Source: Candidatus Latescibacterota bacterium (GTDB lineage Bacteria > Latescibacterota > UBA2968 > GCA-2709665). Taken from it: DNA of 14,783 nucleotides. Below the pieces are notes generated by a model. That model saw only the letters and a list, made by a program, of their open reading frames with translations, was not told the origin of the DNA and did no database searches. A program made the translations under genes and the position numbers. Positions 7,113 to 14,641 of this stretch are shown piece after piece (position 1 is the stretch's first letter; each line of letters starts with the position of its first letter). The DNA lies in assembly GCA_012271065.1 (NCBI GenBank), contig JAAXHE010000263.1:1-14783 (forward strand). Reading direction: 5' to 3'.

Positions 7113-8381
7113 ATGAAGACCAACACCGATATCCTGATAATTGGCGGCGGCTCCATCGGCGTCTGTTCCGCCCACTATCTGTCGGAAGCGGGGAAGGACG
7201 TTGTCCTCGTTGACAAATCCGACATCTGCGCGGGCAGTTCCTACGGCAACCAGGGACTGATCGTTCCCAGCCACAGCATTCCGCTTGCCGCTCCCGGCGT
7301 AATCAGTAAGGCGTTCAGGTGGATGTTCGATCCGGAAAGCCCGTTCTACATCAAGCCCCGCATGGACCTGGAGCTCGCAAGGTGGCTGCTGGAGTTTCAG
7401 GCGGCCTGCACCCGGGCCCGCATGCAGCCGTCCCTCCAGGTCCTGAGGGATCTCAATCTGGCGAGCGTCGCGCTCTTCACTGAAATCGCCGCCGTCGACG
7501 GCCTGGATTTCGGGTTCGAGAGAAAGGGCAGCCTGATGGTCTACGGGACCGAAAAGGGGCTTGAGGGCGGTATCGAAGAGGCACGCATCCTGTCCGAAAA
7601 GGAAATCCAGACGGAAATACTCGATCCGGACGGCCTCAGAAAGCTGGATCCCACGGCCAACTACCACGCCTCGGGGGCCGTTTACTATCCACAGGACGCC
7701 CATGTAATTCCAGCGAAATTCGTTAGAGAACTCGCCCGTCATGTTGCCGGAGACCCTGGACGCGTCAGGATTCATCCATCGACGGAAGTGATCGGCTTCC
7801 AGGGACGGAACGGCCGGATCCGTACGGTCGTTACCACACGGGGAGAATTCAGCGCGAACGAAGTCGTCCTGGCAGGCGGCGCATGGTCGCCGGTCATCGC
7901 TGCGGAACTCGGTATCAAACTGCCAATACAACCGGCCAAGGGCTACAGCGTCACCTTCGAACGACCGGACCGCAGCCCCGCGATTCCAGCCTCGCTTTCA
8001 GAGGCCAAGGTGGCCGTTACACCCATGGGCGATATGCTCCGCTTCGGCGGCACCCTGGAACTGGCGGGTCTGGATCTTTCCATCAACAAACGGCGGGTCG
8101 CGGCCATTCTCACCGCCGTACCACGCTATCTGCCCGACCTGAAACCGAACCGCCTGAAACACATCGAGACCTGGCGGGGCCTCCGGCCCTGCACACCGGA
8201 CGGCCTGCCGTTTCTGGGTCGCAGCCCGACATACGAAAACCTTACCGTCGCCGCCGGACACGCAATGATCGGGATCTCGCTGGGACCCGTTACCGGCAAA
8301 CTGATCTCGCAGGTGGTCACGCGTCAGACGCCTTCCATCGACATCGAACCCCTGCGCGTAGACAGATTCGAAAAACCGTAA
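7113..8381 (+). CDS. FAD-dependent oxidoreductase, DadA/glycine-oxidase-like (DAO family)
   Basis: A 422-residue flavoenzyme of the D-amino acid dehydrogenase/glycine oxidase family, oxidising an amine or amino acid C-N bond. The dinucleotide-binding motif TDILIIGGGSIGVCSAHYLS sits at 5-24 with D34 at the end of the second strand for FAD ribose. GSSYGNQGLIVPSHSIPLAAPG follows (41-62), a stretch typical of DadA. Near the C-terminus W354-R-G-L-R358-P-C-T-P-D-G-L-P is the family's conserved Arg-Pro-Pro-Asp-like site (with Cys360-Thr361), then the closing FAD motif AAGHAMIGISLGPVTGK. I start at ATG 7113 because it places the glycine motif at the usual distance; a TTG at 7071 would add 14 residues. 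Neither start has a strong ribosome site. Its presence suggests that an amino group is removed, for example from an amino acid or amino-sugar-derived acid. Confidence 0.9.
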   Translation: MKTNTDILIIGGGSIGVCSAHYLSEAGKDVVLVDKSDICAGSSYGNQGLIVPSHSIPLAAPGVISKAFRWMFDPESPFYIKPRMDLELARWLLEFQAACTRARMQPSLQVLRDLNLASVALFTEIAAVDGLDFGFERKGSLMVYGTEKGLEGGIEEARILSEKEIQTEILDPDGLRKLDPTANYHASGAVYYPQDAHVIPAKFVRELARHVAGDPGRVRIHPSTEVIGFQGRNGRIRTVVTTRGEFSANEVVLAGGAWSPVIAAELGIKLPIQPAKGYSVTFERPDRSPAIPASLSEAKVAVTPMGDMLRFGGTLELAGLDLSINKRRVAAILTAVPRYLPDLKPNRLKHIETWRGLRPCTPDGLPFLGRSPTYENLTVAAGHAMIGISLGPVTGKLISQVVTRQTPSIDIEPLRVDRFEKP

Positions 8382-8476
8382 ACTCCCTGAGGAGACAGCG
8401 GCTGCGGTTGTGCGCGCCAACACGGCGCCGCCGGAACGCGGTCGCCGATAACGTTCATACGAATTGAAAACCGACG

Positions 8477-8481
8477 AAAGG
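8477..8481 (+). promoter_or_regulatory. Ribosome binding site deciding the sulfatase start
   Basis: AAAGG ends 6 bases before ATG at 8488. The in-frame TTG at 8464 lies upstream of this site and is disfavoured. Confidence 0.55.
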
Positions 8482-8487
8482 TGGCCT

Positions 8488-9966
8488 ATGCCCGAGTTCA
8501 TCCGGTCCGACAAGCCCAATGTACTGCTGATCTGCACCGATCACTGGAGTGGACTGCTCACCGGCGATGCGGGCCATCCCGTTGTCTCCACGCCGACGAT
8601 CGATCACCTCGCCCGGTGCGGCGTTACCTACGCCAATGCCTATTCGGCCTGCCCTTCCTGCATACCCGCCCGACGCTCCCTGTTCACCGGCATGAGCCCG
8701 AAGGCGAACGGAATGCGCTCGTTTATCGACGGCGTTGACTTCCCCGAAGTTCCCACTCTCGCCCAGTGCTTTCGCGACGCGGGTTATCAGGCGTATGCCG
8801 TGGGGAAACTGCATGTCTACCCGCAGCGACACCGGATCGGCTTCGATGACGTCCTCGTAGAGGAGCAGGGCCGCCACGTTCACCACGACATTCCGGACGG
8901 GATGGCTGACGACTACGAGCTCTTTCTGGCCGAGCAGGGCTACGGCGGGCAGGAATACGCGAGCGGCATGACGCAGAACGACTACATCGCCCGTACCTGG
9001 CACCTTCCCGAGTACTGCCATCCGATCAACTGGGCGGCTCGGGAGATGTGCAAAACCATCCGTCGACGGGATCCTCGAAAGCCCGGCTTCTGGTACCTTT
9101 CCTTTTCCGCGCCGCACCCGCCCAACACGCCGCTGCAGTCATATATGGAGCTCTACCGGGATGCGCCCCTCGACGAACCGGCCGGGGGCAACTGGTCGGC
9201 AGACTTCAATGACCTGCCCTACCACATAAAGACGCTGAGCAACCCGGAAAACCTCGCGATGGCGCGCGCAAAACACCATGAATGGGAGTATTCACGGCGC
9301 GCCTACTATGCAATGCTCACCCATATCGATCATCAGATCCGGATCGTCATCGGATACCTGCGGGAATGCGGGCTCCTTGACAACACCATCGTGGTCTTTA
9401 CGAGCGACCACGGCCACATGGTTGGCGAACACGGGCTCTGGTGCATGACGCCGTTTTACGAAATGTCCGCCAAGATACCCCTGGTCGTCATGCCGGTGAA
9501 GGGCGACAAACGCCTTCCGGACGGAACCCGGGACGACCGCCTGGCCGAGTTCGCTGACATCATGCCCACATTACTGGACCTGGCGGGCGTACCGATACCC
9601 GATCAGGTCGACCGCCTGAGCCTGGCCGGAGGCCGTCGGCGGGACGAACTCTACGGCGAACACGGCGAGGGATCCGCGGCGATGCGCATGGTACACGACG
9701 GACGATTCAAACTCATCTACTACCCCGTGGGAAACCAGGCGCAGCTTTTCGACATCGCCGACGACCCACGTGAAACACGGGACCTCGCGGGCGACAGCGG
9801 CTTTGCCGACACACTGAACCGCCTCAAGAGCCGTCTGGTGGAACACCTCTACGGCGAAGATCTCAAATGGCTGAAAGACGGCGAACTCGTCGGTCTGCCG
9901 GCCATGCAATACGTACCGTCGGCCAAACGCGCGATGCGCGGCCAGCGCGGCCTTCGATTTATGTAA
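8488..9966 (+). CDS. Sulfatase family hydrolase with Cys-type formylglycine site, no signal peptide
   Basis: A 492-residue type I sulfatase that hydrolyses sulfate esters through formylglycine. The modification site is C58-I-P-A-R62 followed by RSLFTG, matching CxPxR with Ala in place of the common Ser. Other active-site pieces are D18 in LLICTDHW (the usual second metal Asp is replaced by H19), K107 and H109 in GKLHVYPQRHRIGFDD, H210 in FSAPHPP, and the metal pair D307-H308 in FTSDHGHMVGEHGLW. The C-terminus (FKLIYYPVGNQAQLFDIADDPRETRDLAG) is the typical sulfatase sub-domain. There is no N-terminal signal peptide, unlike most polysaccharide sulfatases, so it is predicted to act in the cytoplasm and would need a cytosolic formylglycine-generating enzyme, absent from this window. 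A phosphonate monoester hydrolase is an alternative within the same superfamily. Confidence 0.9.
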   Translation: MPEFIRSDKPNVLLICTDHWSGLLTGDAGHPVVSTPTIDHLARCGVTYANAYSACPSCIPARRSLFTGMSPKANGMRSFIDGVDFPEVPTLAQCFRDAGYQAYAVGKLHVYPQRHRIGFDDVLVEEQGRHVHHDIPDGMADDYELFLAEQGYGGQEYASGMTQNDYIARTWHLPEYCHPINWAAREMCKTIRRRDPRKPGFWYLSFSAPHPPNTPLQSYMELYRDAPLDEPAGGNWSADFNDLPYHIKTLSNPENLAMARAKHHEWEYSRRAYYAMLTHIDHQIRIVIGYLRECGLLDNTIVVFTSDHGHMVGEHGLWCMTPFYEMSAKIPLVVMPVKGDKRLPDGTRDDRLAEFADIMPTLLDLAGVPIPDQVDRLSLAGGRRRDELYGEHGEGSAAMRMVHDGRFKLIYYPVGNQAQLFDIADDPRETRDLAGDSGFADTLNRLKSRLVEHLYGEDLKWLKDGELVGLPAMQYVPSAKRAMRGQRGLRFM

Positions 9967-9991
9967 CTGAATTCGCCGGCACAGCCTCCGC

Positions 9992-10000
9992 AGGAAGGAG
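9992..10000 (+). promoter_or_regulatory. Ribosome binding site for the glycoside-hydrolase-like gene
   Basis: AGGAAGGAG ends 6 bases before ATG at 10007, a strong site that fixes this start. Confidence 0.75.
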
Positions 10001-10006
10001 CCCTCT

Positions 10007-12367
10007 ATGCCCACGACCGAAACCGGATCGCCTGCCCGTGCGGTCACGCTAATGATCTACACCCGATATGAATACCGCAAGGTGTACGCCCGTGTCCACC
10101 TGCTCGGCGAAACCCATCTGGCGCAAGGGGGCAAGGTGGAGCTGGTCCTGTACAGCACGCGCTCGGGGGAAACACGGGAAACCAGGGTCGTCAGCAACAT
10201 CGGGCACGAAGAGATCGCCTTCGACACGAGGGACATACCATCGGGTTGCTGCGACTTCAGGGCGACCTTCATCGACCGGTACGGCACCCGCTTCGCCACC
10301 CGGACGCTTCAGGACAAATGGCCGGGCGACTTTACCTGGCTGGGGTCCCGTTCCGGAATCTCTCGCCAGGTACCCGATCCATGGACGCCACTCGAGGTTA
10401 CGGAATCAGGGAATGGCCTTGAGATTACCTGCTGGGGAAGAACCTATGAATTCCCGGCAACCGCGTTCGCCGCCAAGGCGACTTCAGGCGGCAGACAACT
10501 GCTTGCCGGTCCATTGAGGCCGGTTGCCCGCGTAAACGGGAGGAAAGCACGCTGGACGAAGGGTCGTCTCGAACTGATTTCGGCAGAAAGAGATCAGGTG
10601 GTTTTCAATGTCCGTTTCGAGTCTCCCGCCGGCCTGGCCGTAACGGCCAGAACCGAAATCGACTTCGACGGGATGGCGCGGATAGACTGGTCACTCACCG
10701 CCAGCACGATCCTGCGCCTCGACGCGCTCTCGCTCGAATTGCCCGTTCGCGGCAAACACGCCGGGTACCTGTACCACTTTCCCGGAAGCTGGGGCGGAGT
10801 CAGAAACGTCGGCGCGCTGACGAAGAACCGTCTCAAGATGGGGTATCGTCCCTACGTCTGGCTGGGGGACGAGGAACGCGGTATCTCTTTGTTTTCGGAA
10901 TCGGACGCGGGCTTCCACACCCGCAATCCGCGGAAGGTCACCGAAATCACCCGTCGAAAGAACCGGGTACGGCTGCGCATCCACTGCGTATCGACACCGA
11001 TCAAGCTCCTTCCCGGCAGCCGCGAGGACGGGCAATTCACAGGATTCGGAACAGAAGACGTCAAGCCGCTCACGCCTGGCGGCGTCGTTACCGACGAACT
11101 GCGATACACGTTCGGATTTCAGGCCACGCCCGTCAAGCCCGTCGTGGAGGACGCCTGGGACCAGCGAATATACTGCATCGGCCAGACCACAACCGGCTTC
11201 AGTCCCCGACTGAACGTGTCGGACGCCCTGCTGGACAGGTGCGTGGATTCCGGTGTCCGGGCCGTCGTACTCTTCGAACACTGGGCGGACGCGGAGGCAT
11301 ACACCCGGACGCCGCATGCCGACGAAGTCAGGAAGATCGTCAAGGCCTGCCGGGACCGCGGGCTTCAGATCCTGCTCTACTTCGGCTTCCTCATCTCAGA
11401 CATCATCGACGAATGGCAGGCCGTGGGCAAAGACGCGCTCATTCTGCCCAAGGGCGGATATCCCGTCTTCCACTACCAGCCGCAGCCGGAACAGTCCGCC
11501 TGGCGCGTCTGCCTGAACAGTCCGTGGCAGGACCTGCTCACGGACGGCATCGCGAGAGTGATGGATGAATTCGACATCGACGGGGTCTACCTTGACGGGA
11601 CCGAATATCCGTTCGGCTGCTGCAATACCGAACATGGTTGCGGGCATAAGAGGTCCGACGGCAGCATCGCCCAGGCGTATCCCATCTTCAGTACGCGCTC
11701 AGCGATGCGGAGAATCTACGAAATCGTAAAGTCGCGCAAGAAAGACGGCCACGTCAACGTGCATAACTCCACGTGCATGACCATGCCCACCCTCGGTTGG
11801 GCGACCGGGTACTGGGACGGGGAGCAATTCCAGGGCGTCGGCAGCGGCGTGGACGTTTCCCGGTTGTTGCCGCTGGACGCCTTCCGCGCCGAATTCATGG
11901 GCAGGCAGTGGGGGGTTCCGGCCGAATTCCTCCACGCCGGCGCGGCCTACACCTATAAACAGGCGTGGGCGTTTACGCTACTGCACGACATTCCCGTTCG
12001 ACCGCAGAATGCGGACGATGACCTGGATCTGGCTGCCGAAGTATGGCGCGCCATGGACGCGTTCGGCCGCAAGAACGCCGAATGGATTCCTTATTGGAGA
12101 AATCGCCGACACATTGGCGTTTCTCCCGGGGACGCCTGCGCCAGCATCTATCGTCACCCGGAAAACGGCGTTCTGGCCGTTATCTCCAATATGAACGGTA
12201 AAAGCAGGAACGTCACGGTACGGTTGAACGTGAAGAAGCTGGGGCTCGGTACTTCCCCTGTTGCGCAGGACGCGCTCAAAAACAACACCGTCCCGATCCG
12301 GGACGGTGTTTTGAAATTCACGCTTTCAAGTCTGGAGTGGAAACTCATCCACATCCGCAACGTCTGA
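10007..12367 (+). CDS. Large glycoside-hydrolase-like protein (beta-sandwich plus TIM barrel)
   Basis: A 786-residue protein with the build of a multi-domain glycoside hydrolase. Residues 1-370 or so are beta-rich and end in F369-G-F-Q-A-T-P-V-K-P378, a junction motif I associate with GH123-like/DUF6067 proteins. A TIM-barrel-like domain follows: VRAVVLFEHWADAEAY, KACRDRGLQILLYFGF, and the strand DIDGVYLDGTEYPFGCCN, where D530 and E533 sit at a barrel-strand end as in catalytic sites of GH36/GH123-type enzymes. Paired cysteines and histidines (CCNTEHGCGHK) follow. A C-terminal beta domain (GVLAVISNMNGKSRNVTVRLN) closes it. No signal peptide is visible. It lies 40 bases after the sulfatase and is last in the operon, suggesting consecutive action on the same sulfated glycan fragment. 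The exact family and linkage are unknown. Confidence 0.8.
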   Translation: MPTTETGSPARAVTLMIYTRYEYRKVYARVHLLGETHLAQGGKVELVLYSTRSGETRETRVVSNIGHEEIAFDTRDIPSGCCDFRATFIDRYGTRFATRTLQDKWPGDFTWLGSRSGISRQVPDPWTPLEVTESGNGLEITCWGRTYEFPATAFAAKATSGGRQLLAGPLRPVARVNGRKARWTKGRLELISAERDQVVFNVRFESPAGLAVTARTEIDFDGMARIDWSLTASTILRLDALSLELPVRGKHAGYLYHFPGSWGGVRNVGALTKNRLKMGYRPYVWLGDEERGISLFSESDAGFHTRNPRKVTEITRRKNRVRLRIHCVSTPIKLLPGSREDGQFTGFGTEDVKPLTPGGVVTDELRYTFGFQATPVKPVVEDAWDQRIYCIGQTTTGFSPRLNVSDALLDRCVDSGVRAVVLFEHWADAEAYTRTPHADEVRKIVKACRDRGLQILLYFGFLISDIIDEWQAVGKDALILPKGGYPVFHYQPQPEQSAWRVCLNSPWQDLLTDGIARVMDEFDIDGVYLDGTEYPFGCCNTEHGCGHKRSDGSIAQAYPIFSTRSAMRRIYEIVKSRKKDGHVNVHNSTCMTMPTLGWATGYWDGEQFQGVGSGVDVSRLLPLDAFRAEFMGRQWGVPAEFLHAGAAYTYKQAWAFTLLHDIPVRPQNADDDLDLAAEVWRAMDAFGRKNAEWIPYWRNRRHIGVSPGDACASIYRHPENGVLAVISNMNGKSRNVTVRLNVKKLGLGTSPVAQDALKNNTVPIRDGVLKFTLSSLEWKLIHIRNV
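12278..12312. terminator. Bidirectional terminator-like hairpin inside the 3' end of the preceding gene
   Basis: A perfect 12-base-pair stem (12284-12295 with 12299-12310) closes a 3-base ATC loop. On the plus strand it is followed by a short TTTT; on the minus strand by G then TTTTT (A-tract at 12278-12282). The minus reading is the better intrinsic terminator and lies 70 bases past the mannonate dehydratase stop codon, suiting that convergent gene. It falls inside the coding part of the glycoside-hydrolase-like gene, about 55 bases before its stop. Confidence 0.6.
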
Positions 12368-12380
12368 TCTGAGTGACTTC

Positions 12381-13361
12381 TCAAGTTTCGTTGACCGCCT
12401 GCAAGAGTGCGTGGATGTAACCGTATGTGTAGGCGAAGGCGACTTGCGCGGGTTCCTCCCCGGAAATACCGGGGACGTGATCGGGCATAATCATGTATTC
12501 ATAACCGACCTCATTGAACGTGCGCAGCGCTCTAAGCATATCCACGTCCCCTTCGTCGGGAAACACCTCCACAAAATCCCGGAACCCACCCCTGATATTC
12601 CGGAAATGCAGGTTGAAGATCTTCCTGCGCCGGCCGAACCAGCGGATAATGTCGTAAATCTCCTCGCCCGGGTCTTCAAGGCTCTCGGATATCGTTCCGA
12701 GGCAGAAATTCAGCCCGTTGTAAGGGCTGTCGTATAACTCGACGAACCTCTTCAGCCCGTCCACCATCCCCATAACACGGGCGACGCCGCGGTACGTCAC
12801 ATCGCCGATCCCCGGATCGGACGGATGACAGGCCATCTGAATGCGGTACTCTTCCGCCACCGGCATGACGCGTTCGAGCCAGGTTTGGATACGTTCCCAC
12901 ATCGTATCGGCGTCGGCCGCCCCTCCTTCAAATTCCCCTAGGGACTGGTCGAGTTTTGCGTATTCAAAAGACGACAGCCGCGACCCGCCACGACCGTAAC
13001 GGGATTCGGTCCGGAGGTGTCCCAGTATGGTAATGTTATAGTTGAGACCCCGAAGCCCGGCCTTGGAGGCCATCCGGACGATTTCGCACAACCGGTCGAT
13101 CTGCCGTTCCCGTTCATCGCTCGGGGCGAGAAACACGGCGCCAGCCGGATTTCTGAACGCGCTGCCCGAGCTGAGCGGAATGTGAATCATCTCGAGATTG
13201 ATACCGTACCTGTCAAACCGTTCCCGCATCCGGATCAGCATCTCAGCCGACCATTCGGTCCACGGCTCCACCGGCGTCTGGTCCACGTGGTACACGCCCA
13301 ACTGCGACAGGACCTCAATATCGGTATCGTGACGACATCCCACCTGTGTCCCTATGTACAT
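12381..13361 (-). CDS. uxuA: Mannonate dehydratase-like (UxuA family) protein
   Basis: A 326-residue TIM-barrel protein of the UxuA family, which dehydrates D-mannonate to 2-keto-3-deoxygluconate in glucuronate catabolism using Mn2+. The metal-site segments are all present: H179 in ACHPSDPG, C220 in YNGLNFCLGT, H252 in FNLHFRNIRGGF, and D294 in IMPDHVPG, plus the family stretch FVEVFPDEGDVDML. It is shorter than the E. coli enzyme of nearly 400 residues and the usual N-terminal pattern is replaced by MYIGTQVGCRHDTDIEVLS, so it may be a divergent subgroup with another sugar acid as substrate. The ATG at 13361 has AGAGGA 7 bases upstream. It follows the PhyH-family gene by 52 bases and converges on the plus-strand operon with 13 bases between stop codons. 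Confidence 0.85.
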   Translation of the reverse strand: MYIGTQVGCRHDTDIEVLSQLGVYHVDQTPVEPWTEWSAEMLIRMRERFDRYGINLEMIHIPLSSGSAFRNPAGAVFLAPSDERERQIDRLCEIVRMASKAGLRGLNYNITILGHLRTESRYGRGGSRLSSFEYAKLDQSLGEFEGGAADADTMWERIQTWLERVMPVAEEYRIQMACHPSDPGIGDVTYRGVARVMGMVDGLKRFVELYDSPYNGLNFCLGTISESLEDPGEEIYDIIRWFGRRRKIFNLHFRNIRGGFRDFVEVFPDEGDVDMLRALRTFNEVGYEYMIMPDHVPGISGEEPAQVAFAYTYGYIHALLQAVNET

Positions 13362-13413
13362 GATTCGGTCCTCTCAATGGATTTCACCGATCGGGAGTTG
13401 GCGTCCGCCGGGT

Positions 13414-14292
13414 TTACAGTTTGCCGATCGTGAGTCTTGAGGGCAGCGAGGACGAAAACTGATCCACGCTTTCCCAGGGCGGCTTGAGCGCGTGGCGTGA
13501 GGCGACGGGCTCCGGTTGACGATAGCGCACGTGCACCGTGTGCCGCGGACGCCGGGTGTGTCTGACGGAGCCGCAGTGATAGCTGCAATTGTTGAACATT
13601 ACAGCCGTTCCCGCCCGGCCGTATATATCTACACGACCCGTACGCCGGGTCAGTTCCCTACCAAAGGCGTCCACCCAGGTAGGTCGCTCCGGGTCGACGT
13701 ATCCAACGTCTGCGTCGTCGATCCGAAGCCTGTCCCGCGCGCCCCATCCGCTGCTCCCGGTGTGCGTCTTCGGCAGATTTCGTTTGGTTTCGACGCTTTC
13801 CGGAATGATGCTGAAGCAGTGGGACTCTGTGTCAACGTCATCCATGTAGAAGATCACCTGCAGCGCCGGCACGAAAAAGTCGTTCCGGTCCGCGCCTTCC
13901 ACGTTTCCGCTGTCTTCGCGATGCCACACGCGCGTGAGACACAGCGGATCGCCGCCGTCCTGATCATCGGGGGGCTGGACGTCGCAGGGTTCCCGCCTGA
14001 GAAACGTCAGGCCGGACAGCCCGGCGCCCGGACCCAGGATGCGGCGGACAAGGGGCGCGACAGAAGGGTGGCAGACCAGCCCGTCCAGCGCCTCGGTCCG
14101 GTGGAGAAGCTCGGGCGCGTCGCAACCCACGGACAGATGACCGGATGCCGTTGGAGCAGGCTCCCAATATTCCGGGTGCGCGGCCCGGTCCGCGGCGATT
14201 CCGCTGTTGACGCGGGCGACCTCTTCATCCGTCAGCGCGTCGCGCACGACGATGTAGCCGTTTTTTTCGAAAAATCCGATCGTATCTTCCAT
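13414..14292 (-). CDS. Phytanoyl-CoA dioxygenase (PhyH) family protein
   Basis: A 292-residue Fe(II)/2-oxoglutarate-dependent oxygenase-like protein. The N-terminus FFEKNGYIVVRDALTDEEVARVN is typical of PhyH. The iron-binding residues are read as H124-R-E126 (with D127 next to it) in VWHREDSGN and the distal H239 in FNNCSYHCGSVRH, followed by an Arg-rich strand RPRHTVHVRYRQPE where the 2-oxoglutarate-binding arginine usually lies. The carboxylate ligand is thus Glu or a shifted Asp rather than the common HxD, a variant worth noting. The ATG at 14292 has GGGAAG 6 bases upstream. It precedes the mannonate dehydratase-like gene and probably shares its transcript. Such proteins are greatly expanded in Poribacteria and Latescibacterota and hydroxylate or demethylate diverse small molecules; the substrate is unknown. 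Confidence 0.88.
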   Translation of the reverse strand: MEDTIGFFEKNGYIVVRDALTDEEVARVNSGIAADRAAHPEYWEPAPTASGHLSVGCDAPELLHRTEALDGLVCHPSVAPLVRRILGPGAGLSGLTFLRREPCDVQPPDDQDGGDPLCLTRVWHREDSGNVEGADRNDFFVPALQVIFYMDDVDTESHCFSIIPESVETKRNLPKTHTGSSGWGARDRLRIDDADVGYVDPERPTWVDAFGRELTRRTGRVDIYGRAGTAVMFNNCSYHCGSVRHTRRPRHTVHVRYRQPEPVASRHALKPPWESVDQFSSSLPSRLTIGKL

Positions 14293-14361
14293 GGATGTCT
14301 TCCCTTTCGCTACCTGTTCGGTCTGGTGAATCCCGGGGTCCGCCCCGCAGCGTTTGAACTC

Positions 14362-14516
14362 GTGTCCTGTCCCAAAAATTCCTCACCATTCGACCGCCGG
14401 TTCATCCTGTCTCGCTACGTTCCCCTCGCTCGCCGACCTTACGCAGGTCGGTGGCGCCTTGCGAGCCAAGCGACTCGGCGGTCGAATTTTGGCAACTTAT
14501 TTTCGAGACAGAACAC
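14362..14516. mobile_element. MITE-like element with imperfect terminal inverted repeats
   Basis: The left end begins GTGTCCTGTCCCAAAAA (14362-14378) and the right end, read on the other strand, begins GTGTTCTGTCTCGAAAA (from 14516), agreeing at 14 of 17 positions. Inside these lies a perfect 12-base inverted repeat, ATTCGACCGCCG (14388-14399) and CGGCGGTCGAAT (14476-14487). The centre holds a further hairpin, CCGACC (14433-14438) with GGTCGG (14446-14451). At 155 bases with no transposase it fits a non-autonomous element or a large structured intergenic repeat. I see no convincing target-site duplication. Confidence 0.55.
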
Positions 14517-14613
14517 CAGGCGTTCCGCTCAATGAAGATCCCCGCAAAACCGTTTTCTCCGGGCCTTCGCCCGTTGCAGCCACCGGTGCATCCATCCGGC
14601 CCCAGGAAATGAA

Positions 14614-14641
14614 TAGATAATAACGACCGCTCATATGTCAA
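14614..14641 (-). promoter_or_regulatory. Possible minus-strand promoter upstream of the PhyH-family gene
   Basis: On the minus strand a consensus TTGACA (14636-14641) is followed after 16 bases by TATCTA (14614-14619), only three of six consensus bases, in an AT-rich patch. If used, the leader to the PhyH-family ATG would be about 300 bases and would transcribe through the MITE-like element. Confidence 0.3.

Noticed and set aside
6666..7931. A long minus-strand open frame (421 codons) across the dehydrogenase and FAD-oxidoreductase genes.
   Set aside because: It is antisense to two genes with full sets of family motifs and its own translation shows no domain; it is a shadow frame caused by GC-rich codon bias.
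13516..14535. A 339-codon plus-strand open frame opposite the PhyH-family gene.
   Set aside because: The opposite strand encodes a complete PhyH-like protein with metal ligands and a ribosome site; the plus-strand translation has no recognisable features and runs into the MITE-like element.
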